DNA from: Fluviicola sp.
GTDB taxonomy: Bacteria; Bacteroidota; Bacteroidia; Flavobacteriales_D; Crocinitomicaceae
Assembly (NCBI RefSeq): GCF_029266855.1
Contig: NZ_JAQSWB010000001.1
Span: forward strand, 930,001 to 994,000
Direction: 5' to 3'
DNA length: 64,000 bases
The notes beneath the pieces are model-generated. The model was not told the origin of the DNA, searched no databases, and saw only the letters and a list, made by a program, of their open reading frames with translations. Made by a program: the position numbers and the translations under genes. Of the stretch, positions 18,166 to 28,100 are shown piece after piece; position 1 is the first letter of the stretch; every line of letters starts with the position of its first letter.

Positions 18166-19011
18166 TTAGCGGATAGTCTCAGTTGTTTTTCCACAAGTCA
18201 GCATAGAACTTCCGTAGTAAGGATTTTTCACTGCGTTTTCCCTGCTCAGCCAATCAGCTCCTTCTCCGTCCTTGTACATAGGACAATGTTGCAGGTAAAC
18301 GGTTTTGCCCGGTTTGAATACTTTAACCAGGCCAACCATATTTTGTGAAAGCAGGGAAAAATGTTCCCGCTGCTTTGCAATGTCCTTTGTTTCGGCAATT
18401 TCTCCGGCATGTGTCAGCAAATCCTTCTCTGCTTTCATCCATGCGGTATGTTCTTCAGCCGACATCGCTTTCATATCCAACACTTTAATTGATTTAACCA
18501 GGGATGTTGCTTTCGAAGCGGCAGTATTGCCATCATCTTTTACCAAAGCATCTTTCAGGGCAAAATACTGATCGTATACCGTTGAAAGTGTGTTCGCTTT
18601 CTCCTGTTTCTTCACAATGGCATCGCTCTTCGGTGCATCTTTCACAGCACTGCTAACCTGTACTTCTTTTTTGTTGCGGGCATAGCGGCAACATTCCGGA
18701 AGTTTCGAATAGGCCTCATCCGGCGCCAGGAACGCTTCGTTATCGTAACCGGCATAGGCCACTTTCTTTAGGATTTCGGATGCAGAGCTTTTCACGGAAT
18801 CGTAGGTAAGACGCAATACTTTCGTGTCCTTATTCCATTCAGCCGAAGAAATTCCTTTCTTACTGGCTGCGGTTTCGATGGTGTTTTTACACATTTCACA
18901 ATTCCCTGAAACTTTATAGCTTTCAGTCTTTGCGTTTTTTATTTGGGCTGCACAGGCGGAGAATGTCGCTATCAAGAACATTCCCAGCATGAGGTGCTGT
19001 AATTTTTTCAT
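18166..19011 (-). CDS. DUF3347 lipoprotein with N-terminal HMA domain
   Basis: About 281 residues from MKKLQHLML (an upstream in-frame ATG adds 14 residues that would spoil the signal). A lipobox (ATFSAC) indicates a lipoprotein. Then an HMA-like domain with GNCEMCKN (about 30-95), a linker with CCRYA, and a DUF3347 helical domain (about 130-270) with the end motif HCPMYKDGEGADWLSRENAV, in which Cys and Met residues probably bind copper. DUF3347 occurs in periplasmic copper-efflux components. It would buffer or deliver periplasmic copper in this locus. Follows the HYC_CC_PP gene. Confidence 0.87.
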   Translation of the reverse strand: MKKLQHLMLGMFLIATFSACAAQIKNAKTESYKVSGNCEMCKNTIETAASKKGISSAEWNKDTKVLRLTYDSVKSSASEILKKVAYAGYDNEAFLAPDEAYSKLPECCRYARNKKEVQVSSAVKDAPKSDAIVKKQEKANTLSTVYDQYFALKDALVKDDGNTAASKATSLVKSIKVLDMKAMSAEEHTAWMKAEKDLLTHAGEIAETKDIAKQREHFSLLSQNMVGLVKVFKPGKTVYLQHCPMYKDGEGADWLSRENAVKNPYYGSSMLTCGKTTETIR

Positions 19012-19083
19012 AATGTATTTTTTTATTGAATAATTAAAGGGATTACCCCTCATAAAGGCGGTAGAAAGCTGATCGGCTAAATC

Positions 19084-19503
19084 CTATATCAGGAAAGAAT
19101 CGTTCTGAATATAGATCGGTGCTTTGTACCTGCCGGGAGGAAGGTCCGGACAGTAGGTTAAAGCTGTTTTCAGCGAAACATTCAATACCTTCCGATTGAA
19201 ATCAAAATGGAATTTTATTTCTTCCAATACACCGGAATGCTGAATCTTAGGATAGGATACAAATTCTTTTAGCTGATTTTCAAGTTTTAAAGAAAAAATG
19301 ACTTCTTCACAACATTTCCGTTTTAGGAGCACATTGTTTTCCTCAGGAACAGTTCCGGTTCCACAGGAACAAGTCATTTTTGTTTTTGCACCAAACAAAG
19401 AAACATCAGCCAGTTTCCCGCCGCAATAGTGTGTCGATATCGTCATTCCGGTTGCCGGAAGGAGATACAAGACCATTATTACCAGTGAAAGAATCCGTTT
19501 CAT
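19084..19503 (-). CDS. HYC_CC_PP family protein, first gene of the minus copper arm
   Basis: About 139 residues from MKRILSLV (ATG codons also lie at 19509 and 19536; the promoter at 19521-19551 rules out the longest). A signal peptide is followed by the family hallmark STHYCGGKLADVSLFG, a Cys cluster (MTCSCGTG), KRKCCEEV, and a PPGRYKAP tail. The family is named for these HYC, CC and PP motifs, is common in Bacteroidota and is found near copper genes; the Cys and His residues probably bind metal in the periplasm. Its operon partner is the DUF3347 lipoprotein. Confidence 0.85.
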   Translation of the reverse strand: MKRILSLVIMVLYLLPATGMTISTHYCGGKLADVSLFGAKTKMTCSCGTGTVPEENNVLLKRKCCEEVIFSLKLENQLKEFVSYPKIQHSGVLEEIKFHFDFNRKVLNVSLKTALTYCPDLPPGRYKAPIYIQNDSFLI

Positions 19504-19520
19504 GCTCATTTGATTACTAA

Positions 19521-19551
19521 CAAATGTAAAACTCACATTGTCTTAAAACAA
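19521..19551 (-). promoter_or_regulatory. Bacteroidota-type promoter of the minus copper operon
   Basis: Read on the minus strand: TTG, 20 bases, TACATTTG. This matches the Bacteroidota sigma-ABfr consensus (TTG, 19-20 bases, TAnnTTTG). It lies just before the ATGs at 19509/19503, implying a very short leader. Confidence 0.65.
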
Positions 19552-19660
19552 CTTTTTTAAACACGAAGTTAAAAAACCACGTCTTAGCTTTCCTATAATT
19601 AAGATTCTTTTTGAATTTTGTTGTTTCCTTCATCTCATTCAAAGAGCTTATATTTAGCAT

Positions 19661-20050
19661 ATGAAAACGCTTTTGGTATATTTTCTTGCTGCTTTCTACT
19701 TTTTGATAAGTGTTAGGCTGACAGTAAATGTCCATTATTGCGGAGGCAAAGTTCAGAAGGTTTCTCTTATCGGTTTCAGCAAACACAAATCTTGCTGTGA
19801 AGGCAAACCGATGAAAAGGGGATGTTGTGAAGATGTTCAGCTTTGTTTTAAAAAGAACAGTGTAGATCAGAAAACATCTTCTTCTATTTTACTAATTGCA
19901 TCCGTACTTCCTGAAACTACTTATCAGACATTTTCTATAGAAGCTGATCGCGAACTGTATGTTCCGAAGACAATTCGGCCTTCTGTCAATGCACCTCCTC
20001 CCGAACTGAGGATTCCCCTTCATTTAAAACACTGCGTATTCATCATATAA
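19661..20050 (+). CDS. Second HYC_CC_PP family protein, first gene of the plus copper arm
   Basis: 129 residues with a signal peptide, then NVHYCGGKVQKVSLIGFSKH, KSCCEGKPMKRGCCEDVQLC, and a late PPPELRIP stretch, giving the HYC, CC and PP landmarks of the family. It is divergent from the paralogue at 19084-19503, and the two share a 125-157 bp intergenic region, so both arms may answer to the same signal. It has more Cys-Cys pairs than its paralogue. Confidence 0.83.
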   Translation: MKTLLVYFLAAFYFLISVRLTVNVHYCGGKVQKVSLIGFSKHKSCCEGKPMKRGCCEDVQLCFKKNSVDQKTSSSILLIASVLPETTYQTFSIEADRELYVPKTIRPSVNAPPPELRIPLHLKHCVFII

Positions 20051-20112
20051 TCTTGAGAAACTTCTCAGGCAATGCCTGAATTGTCTCAACTTATTAATCA
20101 ATATGAATAAAA

Positions 20113-20295
20113 ATGCGGAAAAATATACTCTTCCTGTCGCTTAGTCTGACAGTATCCCTTTTTTTCACTTCCTGTGATTCAGCGAGTGAGAAATACACTT
20201 CTTATCAATGTCCTATGAAATGTGAAGGTGCAAAGGTCTACGACAAAGCAGGATCCTGTCCGGTATGTCACATGGAACTGGAAGGCATTAAATAA
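20113..20295 (+). CDS. Small heavy-metal-binding-domain lipoprotein
   Basis: 60 residues. A signal peptide ends at a lipobox (FFTSC), then the heavy-metal-binding-domain pattern: YQCPMKCEGAKVYDKAGSCP with VCHMELEG following. This domain usually sits at the front of CusB-type adaptors and other copper proteins and presents Cys, Met and His ligands. Here it stands alone as a lipoprotein, so it may act as a periplasmic copper sponge or chaperone. Confidence 0.87.
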   Translation: MRKNILFLSLSLTVSLFFTSCDSASEKYTSYQCPMKCEGAKVYDKAGSCPVCHMELEGIK

Positions 20296-20312
20296 AATAA
20301 ACTCAAAACATT

Positions 20313-21101
20313 ATGAAAACAATACTTTTTAAAAATCTGTCGGCAGCTGCATTTACACTGCTTACATTCCTGGCAAACAGCCAAACAACTGCTATGAACT
20401 TTTCAGGAGTTGACTGCAACGGAAACAATGTCGACTTATTTTCTGACCTGGATGCAGACAAGGCCGTGATGCTCATTTTTTATATGCCGAACTGTGGTTC
20501 TTGTCCGCCGGTTGCAACCAAAATGCAAACTATGGCAAACAATATCAACTCCACTCATCCCGGATTAGTGAAAGCCTATGCATTTCCTTACCAAAACAGC
20601 ACCACTTGCGCTTATTCTGCCAGCTGGGTAACAAATAACAATTTGCCCTTATTCCAGGCAATGGATAGTGGAGCTGCCCAGGTTGCTTATTACGGTGGTT
20701 TCGGGATGCCGACTGTTGTATTATTGGGTGGAAACAACCACGATGTACTTTTTGTGACCCAGGATTTCAACACTTCGGATACAACAACCATGCGGGATTT
20801 AATCCTGACGAATTTTACAGCAGGATTACCGGAGCAAAACCTTGTCCAAAACTTCAGTGCTTACCCCAACCCTGCTTCGGATCTTGTAAACCTGAGCTTC
20901 GAAGCCCTGCAGGGTGCAGAGTTCATTATGCAGTTAACGGATCTTTCGGGAAAAACAGTGCTGTCATTTGAAAAAGAAAAACTGAACAAAGGATTGATCG
21001 AAAAACAGATCGATCTGACGGGTCTTCCTGTCGGAACGTATCTTTTGAACCTGCAAATGAACGAAACCCTGATTACGGAGAAAATTCATGTGGTTCGCTG
21101 A
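20313..21101 (+). CDS. Thioredoxin-like protein with T9SS sorting domain
   Basis: 262 residues. Signal peptide, a thioredoxin-fold domain at about 25-175 with FYMPNCGSCPPVATKM (a CxxC redox site, Cys-Gly-Ser-Cys) and the cis-Pro region GFGMPTVVLLGG, then a sorting domain (YPNPASDLVNLSFEALQG, ending EKIHVVR). A redox domain carried to the cell surface by T9SS is unusual but known in Bacteroidota. In this operon it could keep copper ligands reduced or assist oxidase maturation. Its end overlaps the next gene by 14 bp. Confidence 0.85.
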   Translation: MKTILFKNLSAAAFTLLTFLANSQTTAMNFSGVDCNGNNVDLFSDLDADKAVMLIFYMPNCGSCPPVATKMQTMANNINSTHPGLVKAYAFPYQNSTTCAYSASWVTNNNLPLFQAMDSGAAQVAYYGGFGMPTVVLLGGNNHDVLFVTQDFNTSDTTTMRDLILTNFTAGLPEQNLVQNFSAYPNPASDLVNLSFEALQGAEFIMQLTDLSGKTVLSFEKEKLNKGLIEKQIDLTGLPVGTYLLNLQMNETLITEKIHVVR

Positions 21102-21786
21102 TTCCGGGAAAAAAATCTATAAGCAATTACTGGTGGTTGTGTTTTTAAGCACGGCCACCGGTAGCGCTTATTCGCAAACCTATTTTCATTCGCCGAACAA
21201 TACGCTGGTTGCCAATACAACAGTAAACAATTCGGTAACGATGAACATTACACAAGTTCATCCGGGTAATGACACCCTTCAATTCGTCTGGGAAAAACTA
21301 TCACTTTCCTTTCCGGCTGACTGGACTGCTACAATTTGTGACAATACTACCTGTTATCCGTCACTGATAGATAGCTCAACAACTTTACCCGTACTTCCCG
21401 GTGATGACGGGTTTATGCTGGTTCACTGTTTTCCGAATACAAACTCCGGGACCGGTATCATCCGTTACCTCATTTACGAGATCAGCTCGCCCTTGCAAGT
21501 TGATACACTGACATGGATCATACACGCAGGATCAACTGCCGGATCGGACAAACCCGATTCAAAACCCGCATATACGTTAAATGGAAATGACTTTCAGCTA
21601 ACTGAAACCGGTAATGGATATGCAAACTTGTCCCTACTCGATTTAAGTGGAAAAGAAGTTTTCTCGGCAGGCATTTCACCAGGCGCACCCCTGGCTATTC
21701 CAGCTCTCCCATCTGCATTTTATTACCTGGTGCTTAGCGGCAACAACAAGATTATTCGTCAAAAAATATGGTACTCAACAAACTAA
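21088..21786 (+). CDS. Small T9SS-type exported protein of the copper locus
   Basis: 232 residues with a signal peptide (after a short positively charged head; ends near AYSQ), a beta-rich domain (VHPGNDTLQFVWEKLSLSFP; ADWTATICDNTTCYPSL) and a degraded sorting-domain-like tail (GYANLSLLDLSGKEVFSAGI, then RQKIWYSTN). The body has two Cys that may form a disulphide. Overlaps by 14 bp with the thioredoxin-like gene and by 19 bp with the oxidase gene, so translation is coupled. Function unknown; probably a partner of the oxidase. Confidence 0.72.
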   Translation: MWFADSGKKIYKQLLVVVFLSTATGSAYSQTYFHSPNNTLVANTTVNNSVTMNITQVHPGNDTLQFVWEKLSLSFPADWTATICDNTTCYPSLIDSSTTLPVLPGDDGFMLVHCFPNTNSGTGIIRYLIYEISSPLQVDTLTWIIHAGSTAGSDKPDSKPAYTLNGNDFQLTETGNGYANLSLLDLSGKEVFSAGISPGAPLAIPALPSAFYYLVLSGNNKIIRQKIWYSTN

Positions 21787-23507
21787 CTTTTACAAAGGCA
21801 TTGCTATTCCTGTTCCTTTGCATTTCAGGAAATTATTCTGCGCAAAATGCGCTTTATATCCCGCCTGCATTGACGGGAACTTCCTTTAATCTCACTATAC
21901 AATCCGGAAATACCCAACTTTACCCGGGAAATCCTACCCCGACTTACGGTATCAACGGTTCGTTTCTTTCGCCGACCATTATTGTCAACAAGAATGATGT
22001 TGTGACCCTGAATGTCATTAACAACTTAAACGTTGCAACGACCATGCATTGGCACGGTTTACATGTAGCCCCCGAAAATGACGGTGGACCTCATCAGTCG
22101 ATTCCCGCTGGAACTACCTGGAGTCCTTCATTTGAGATCTTAAACAATGCCGGAACTTTTTGGTATCATCCGCACGGCGAAGGAAAAACAGAATTGCACG
22201 TTGGAAAGGGACTCGCAGGTTTATTTATTATTCACGATCCTGCCGAACTTGCTTTGGCATTACCCCAGGCTTATGGAGTAGACGACATTCCGCTGATCGT
22301 ACAAACGAAAGCATTTGATGTCCTTAACCAGATTGCCATAGCTGATCACATGGATACAGCAGTCTTTGTGAACGGAACGTTGCATGCTGCAGCTGATCTG
22401 CCTGCACAGGTAGTCCGTTTGCGCTTGTTAAACGGCAGCAGTATGCGCTCATTTTATTTCGGGTTTTCCAATAATATGACCTTTTACCAGATTGCCACAG
22501 ACGGAGGTTTAACAGCAACTCCTAACGCATTAACACGTTTATTACTCGCTCCGGGCGAACGTTCCGAAATCCTTGTTGATCTAAGCGGAATGAACGGGCA
22601 GACACTAAATCTGATGAGTTACGGCTCCGAAATGCCTAATGGAATTTTCGGTTCCCCCTCGGTTGGTTCCGGAGCAGATACCATGGACATGTATATGGAA
22701 AACTTCCTGAATGGTGCCGATTTTAACCTGGCGGAATTTACCGTTGTACCGCAAACTGCAAATCCCGTAACTACAATTCCAACGAGCCTGGTTCCCTATC
22801 TTCCTTTCAGCGAAATGGATGTAACGATTAACAGAACATTGGTATTCGACACCATTACTCTCCTCCCGGGCGACATTCCAAATCGTGCAGAAGGACCATT
22901 CGGAATCAACAATACCACTTTTCACATGGATTCGGTCAATATTATGGTTCCGCTTAACTCTACAGAGCTCTGGACATTAAAAAACAATACCCTGATCGCT
23001 CATCCTTTCCACATCCACGACATTCAGTTTAACATCATTGAAAAGAATGGAACTACTCCGCCCGTAAGTGAGCAAGGCTGGAAAGATGTTGTTTTGGTCA
23101 TGCCTGAAGACAGCGTTAAATTCATCACCCGCTTTACCACCTTCTCGGATGAAATGGTGCCGTATATGTATCATTGCCATTTGCTGCATCACGAAGATGA
23201 CGGAATGATGGGTTCCTTTTTGGTCTTCGATCCCTTTGCCGCAATTAACGAGCATGAAACCTTTGCTTTTGCCGCTTATCCAAACCCTTCATCCGCGGAA
23301 TGGAATATTTCGGGAAAATGGGACAAAAAAGAATTCAGCATTACACTGAATGATTTACAGGGCAAAGAAATTCTCATGCGCAGTTTTTCAGGTATATCCT
23401 CCGGAGAAAGTATTACTGTTCCAGCCTCGGAATTAGATAGCGGAATCTATTTTTTGACCATCACCAACGGAAAAGAAACCCGGAAATTGATGCTGACGAA
23501 GAATTGA
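21768..23507 (+). CDS. Surface multicopper oxidase with T9SS sorting domain
   Basis: 579 residues. Signal peptide, three cupredoxin domains with all copper-ligand blocks: TMHWHGLHVAPENDGGP and TFWYHPHGEGKTELHVGKG in the first, HPFHIHDIQFNI and YMYHCHLLHHEDDGMMGSF in the last, then a sorting domain from about 500 (YPNPSSAEWNISG, ending KLMLTKN). The single-His T1-site region resembles CotA/bilirubin-oxidase-type enzymes, which oxidise phenolics or metals and reduce O2 to water. Unlike the oxidase of the minus arm it has no Met-rich insert and no CopB part. It would act at the cell surface. Confidence 0.9.
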   Translation: MVLNKLTFTKALLFLFLCISGNYSAQNALYIPPALTGTSFNLTIQSGNTQLYPGNPTPTYGINGSFLSPTIIVNKNDVVTLNVINNLNVATTMHWHGLHVAPENDGGPHQSIPAGTTWSPSFEILNNAGTFWYHPHGEGKTELHVGKGLAGLFIIHDPAELALALPQAYGVDDIPLIVQTKAFDVLNQIAIADHMDTAVFVNGTLHAAADLPAQVVRLRLLNGSSMRSFYFGFSNNMTFYQIATDGGLTATPNALTRLLLAPGERSEILVDLSGMNGQTLNLMSYGSEMPNGIFGSPSVGSGADTMDMYMENFLNGADFNLAEFTVVPQTANPVTTIPTSLVPYLPFSEMDVTINRTLVFDTITLLPGDIPNRAEGPFGINNTTFHMDSVNIMVPLNSTELWTLKNNTLIAHPFHIHDIQFNIIEKNGTTPPVSEQGWKDVVLVMPEDSVKFITRFTTFSDEMVPYMYHCHLLHHEDDGMMGSFLVFDPFAAINEHETFAFAAYPNPSSAEWNISGKWDKKEFSITLNDLQGKEILMRSFSGISSGESITVPASELDSGIYFLTITNGKETRKLMLTKN

Positions 23508-23512
23508 TCATC

Positions 23513-23935
23513 TTACGCTTCCTTCACCAGCTTCTTTTTTAATTCCTTAATACCGGATTTAATAAATGCTTCCTTGTCCTTTTTTACTTCTTTGAGGAAT
23601 TCCTTTCTTCCAGGCGGAATCACGGAGTATTTATCTGCCCAGAGATGTATTTCAACCATTAAGGGCAAAAGATCAATTCCTTTTTCGGTGAGCTGGTAGA
23701 GAACCTTTGCTTTGCTTTCCGGGTGCGTTAACTTGGTAATAATCCCGTTTGCCTCGAGCATTTGTAACCTGTTTGCTAAAATATTCGTTGCTATTTTTTC
23801 TTCCGATTTGAGGAAATCCCCATAAGTACACTGCATCGCAAACATTAAGTCACGAATAATCAGCAAAGACCATTTATCTCCCCAAATATCCAGCGAACAA
23901 CTGATCGGACAATCCGACCTTCTTTTTGTATCCAT
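23513..23935 (-). CDS. HxlR-family transcriptional regulator
   Basis: 140 residues. The HxlR winged-helix signature is clear: RSDCPISCSLDIWGDKWSLL then IIRDLMF, and FLKSEEKIATNILANRLQML, a conserved Cys near the N terminus (Cys9) and a basic tail. HxlR proteins often sense quinones, aldehydes or oxidants through that Cys and repress an adjacent oxidoreductase gene. It is divergent from the quinone-oxidoreductase-like gene; the 126-bp gap holds two short palindromes. Confidence 0.9.
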   Translation of the reverse strand: MDTKRRSDCPISCSLDIWGDKWSLLIIRDLMFAMQCTYGDFLKSEEKIATNILANRLQMLEANGIITKLTHPESKAKVLYQLTEKGIDLLPLMVEIHLWADKYSVIPPGRKEFLKEVKKDKEAFIKSGIKELKKKLVKEA

Positions 23936-23977
23936 TACACTATTTATTAAAAAACCACTTGCATTTCAAAAGTTATT

Positions 23978-24004
23978 TGTAATATTACACTTGCAAAACG
24001 CAAG
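23978..24004. promoter_or_regulatory. Candidate HxlR operator palindromes
   Basis: The perfect 12-bp palindrome TGTAATATTACA (23978-23989) is followed directly by the inverted repeat CTTGC-AAAAC-GCAAG (23990-24004). Both are in the divergent region between the HxlR gene and the oxidoreductase gene. TAC...GTA-type palindromes are typical HxlR/YodB targets, so autorepression and control of the enzyme gene are likely. Confidence 0.5.
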
Positions 24005-24061
24005 CGAATATATTGAATTAAATCCGAAGCGCAACGAATCCTCGGAGAAAAAACACCAATT

Positions 24062-25063
24062 ATGAAAGCATACGTCCTTAATAAATACAGTAAAAACGCA
24101 AGTTTAGTATTAAGCAACATGCCTGTTCCCGAAGTAAGGGAACACGATGTATTGATTGAAATCCACGCTGCCGGTTTAAACCTCCTCGACTCTAAAATTA
24201 TGTCGGGTGAGTTCAAACTGATGCTCCCTTACAAACTCCCACTGATCCTCGGACATGATGTGGCTGGTATCGTAAGTAAAGTCGGTTCAAAAGTCAGCAA
24301 ATTCAATGTTGGCGACGAAGTTTATTCCAGGGCTTCCGACTACCGCATCGGGACCTTTGCCGAATTCATTGCTATTGACGAAAAAGATGTTGCACACAAA
24401 CCGGAAAACCTTTCCATGGAAGAAGCCGCATCCATTCCGCTGGTAGCTTTAACTGCCTGGCAGACTTTGGTGGAAGAAGCAAATCTCCAAAAAGGACAGC
24501 AGGTTTTTATCCAGGCCGGTTCGGGAGGAGTCGGGACGATTGCCATTCAACTGGCAAAACATCTTGGAGCCAAAGTTGCAACCACTGCCAGTGAGAAAAG
24601 CTTCGACCTGTTGCGAACACTTGGTGCGGATATTTTGGTCGATTACAAAAAACAGGATTTCGAGGCTGTTTTGAAAGATTATGACCTTGTTTTAAACAGC
24701 CAGGACAAAAAGACGCTTGAAAAATCACTGCGAGTAGTCAAACCGAACGGAAAAGTCATTTCCATCTCCGGTCCACCCACTCCCGAATTTGCAATAAAAA
24801 TGAAAACTTCCTGGTTTCTGAAATTTGTCCTGTCACTGATCAGTTCCGGAATCCGGAAAGCGGCAAAGAAGCTGAATGTTGGATATTCTTTTCTTTTTAT
24901 GCGGGCTGACGGAAAGCAATTAGCCGAAATCACCAAACTGATTGAAGCAGGTACCATCAAGCCGGTAGTTGATAAAGTTTACCCTTTCAATCAACTCAAT
25001 GAAGCGATGTCGTATATAGCAAGCGGCCGGGCAAAAGGGAAGGTGGTTGTGAAAGTTAAATAA
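24062..25063 (+). CDS. NADP-dependent quinone oxidoreductase-like MDR protein
   Basis: 333 residues, a zinc-free medium-chain dehydrogenase/reductase of the quinone oxidoreductase type. N-terminal GroES-like part with GHDVAGIVSKVGSKVSKFNV, then a Rossmann domain with FIQAGSGGVGTIAIQLAKHL (about 155-174). No catalytic zinc ligands were seen. It probably reduces quinones or enones with NADPH and is likely induced by electrophiles through the divergent HxlR repressor. Confidence 0.9.
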   Translation: MKAYVLNKYSKNASLVLSNMPVPEVREHDVLIEIHAAGLNLLDSKIMSGEFKLMLPYKLPLILGHDVAGIVSKVGSKVSKFNVGDEVYSRASDYRIGTFAEFIAIDEKDVAHKPENLSMEEAASIPLVALTAWQTLVEEANLQKGQQVFIQAGSGGVGTIAIQLAKHLGAKVATTASEKSFDLLRTLGADILVDYKKQDFEAVLKDYDLVLNSQDKKTLEKSLRVVKPNGKVISISGPPTPEFAIKMKTSWFLKFVLSLISSGIRKAAKKLNVGYSFLFMRADGKQLAEITKLIEAGTIKPVVDKVYPFNQLNEAMSYIASGRAKGKVVVKVK

Positions 25064-25102
25064 ACTGACTACTCATTGATTGCCAGATATATTAATAAAA
25101 AA

Positions 25103-25140
25103 CAAAACGCCCCGACGATGAATGTCGGGGCGTTTTGTTT
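25103..25140. terminator. Strong two-way terminator
   Basis: Stem of 14 bp (CAAAACGCCCCGAC with GTCGGGGCGTTTTG) around GATGAAT. It sits between convergent genes, after the oxidoreductase and after the metalloprotease gene, and has A/T tracts on both sides. Confidence 0.85.
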
Positions 25141-25158
25141 AAATCGGTTGCTTGGTCT

Positions 25159-28100
25159 TTACTTTTTCCAAACCATTAGTTTTTCAATGTAAACCTTGTT
25201 TCCAGCCCTCACTTCAACCATAATGAATCCGCTTGAGATCATATCCGGTAACTGAACAGTCAATTCATTTGATCCCCTCAGGCTTGTATAGGTAGTATTT
25301 CCTATTACTTTCCCGTCCATGGATTTGAGTACTACCTCAACCTTGTCGTCAAAGGAGTTAATAAACTTCAATTGGAATTGATCGCTTGTCGGGTTCGGAT
25401 ACAATTGCATCTCTTGTCCCGAAGTGACAGAACCTTGATCTAAATTGTTTGATTTGTTACCAAACATGTAACAATCCGTATAGAAGAAATCCTGGCAATA
25501 TTTATTCTCGCATTTTTCGCCATTGCTTGCTACTCCGGAAACTACCATACAAATCGAATAGCTATGATTGACCTGAAACTGGAAAACGAAGTTCTGTCCG
25601 GATCCCATCTCAACATTATCTACCAACCATTTGATCTCAGTGATATTGACACACGTTGGATCCGAGGCGTAGGTGAAGAGAAATTCACAACTTCCGGTTT
25701 GTGTCATCGAATAAAGCGGTTCCAATTTGCATTCGCATTCGGATTTACACGTCACCTCGATTGTTTCGCAGATTTTTTCCTCACAAAGAATATCACCTTT
25801 ATCGTTTCGTACAATTACTGTAAGACACACGTTGTAACTATCAGATGCACCGTAAATATGACCGGCTGCTTGCCCCATAGATGTAGTACCATCACCGAAA
25901 TCCCAGTGATATTCTACGAATTCCAAACATTCCGGTCCACCTGAAATACCTTCGAATGTATACATACACGTTGCTTCGTCTAAGGAGTATCCGAACTCCG
26001 GTTTCAATTTGCATTCACAACCTACACAGACTACTGTTACTTTTTTGCAATAGGTTTTTGAACAAAGAATCACCCCTTTACTGTTGCGCACAATAACCTC
26101 CAGACAAACAGTATAAGTACCGGCTGCTGAAAATTGGTGATCAGTGGTTTGACCGTTTCCTGTTGTTCCATCACCAAAATTCCAATGGTATTCTACTAAT
26201 TCATAACATTCCTGATCACCGGAAAATCCTTCGAATGTGTAAGTACAAGTTGTTTCATCCAGCGAGAAGCTGAACGCTGGTTTCAATTCACATGGACAAG
26301 AGCTAACCGTACAGCTTACATCTATTCGTTCACAAATAATGTCTGTACACAAAACATTACCTTTGTTATCATATACAGTAACCTTCAGACAAACATTGTA
26401 AAGACCGGGTGCCTGGAACACATGAGTGGGTGCTTGTCCGCTAACTATCGTTCCGTCGTCGAAATTCCATTCATATTCTACGAATTCCAAACAAGCCGGA
26501 CCACCTGTAAATCCTTCAAAGCTATAAGTACAAGTCCCGTCAACCGAATAAGTAAACACAGGTTTCAAATCACAATCACATGGAGGTGTGCAGTTTGTGA
26601 CTACCGTTTTACAGATCTGCTGCGAACATATTTGTCCTGCTAGCGTAGCTGTTACAGTTAGGCAAACCTGGTGAGATCCCGCAGTTGGGAAGCTATGTGT
26701 AATATTACTTCCTGTAGCAGGTACTCCATCCAAAGTCCAGCTATATGTAATGTCTTGCAAACAAGAACCACCACCATGTTCTCCGGTGAAAGTGACCTCA
26801 CAGGTTGTATTGTCGATAATAAAATCGAAATCCGGATTAAGTGTACAGTCGCAGGTATCGCAAAACTCGGTAATCGTCATAGAGGAGCTTGACGTACAAC
26901 CGGTCATGTTATCCGTAACTGTCAACGAGACGGTTCCTGGTAAAGTCGTCCAGATAACCGTAACGTCTGATTGATTGTCAAGACCCGCAATTCCGCCTCC
27001 GCTTATCGACCATTGGGCTGTTTGGCCTGGCTGCAGGTTTGTTACATAATTCCCGGTAGCACTATTTGCGAAACAAATGGTTTGAGATCCTGCGATATTG
27101 GAAGATGTACCGATCTGAACAGTTGTTGAAAGAGTTGTTCCTCCTCCGCTTACTGTAATGGTATACGTTCCCGGAGCAGAAAAAACATGAATCGGATTTT
27201 GCAGGGTCGATGTATTGGATGTTCCGGATGCCGGATCCCCAAAGTTCCAACTCCAGGTATTGGAGCAAAGCTGATTGTCGAACTGGTATTCCAAACAAGC
27301 TATTTGTTCAAAGAATAGCGAATCCAAAAACACGAAGCTCCCTGTTGCATCAATCAAGTTGGGCATACTATGGGTCAGATTCGTTTGCATTTGCGGGCCG
27401 GTTGCCGTATGCAAACAAGCATTCGGTGTAGCGATTGTATTTCTTACATTGGGTGCATGAATTACCTGAACAAAATTTGTTCCGCTGGAAAGATAGATTT
27501 TATCATCCGGACCAAGCTGCATAGCACAAGCTGTATTAGATCCCGAATTGGAAAACACCAATCCGGATGTTGCTGGTGAAGGATCGGTAAGGTCATATTG
27601 ATACAGATTACCGGTGTTCCAGGCACTGCAATACAACAACTTGGAATCCGGACTAAATGAAAGACCATAGCTTCTGATATTATTCAGAAGAATCTGATTA
27701 GAGAGCGTTCCTGTAAATGGATCGAAATCAAATACTGCCAATCCCAAAGCGGTATTACCTGACCCTGATCCGATAGCTATTCTCTTTCCGTCCCTGGACG
27801 CTTCAAGCGATTGTTGGGAAGGATTGAAAGGCGATAAAGTTTCGGAATGAAAAGTTAAACCGGTAGATGTCAAACTATATATCATGATATAATACTGACT
27901 GCCTTTTTTACCGGTTGTCAAAATCCAGTAACCATTGCATGATTTTACGGCAGTAATTCCTTCGCCTCCCATTAATGCCCCATCGAGACCGATCTGATAA
28001 CCAAGACCAGCAGGTCCTGTAATTGGAACGTTCCAATTGGAAGTCATTGTAGCTAATCCTGCATTTATTTGCACAATACTGAATCTGAACCCATCCGTAC

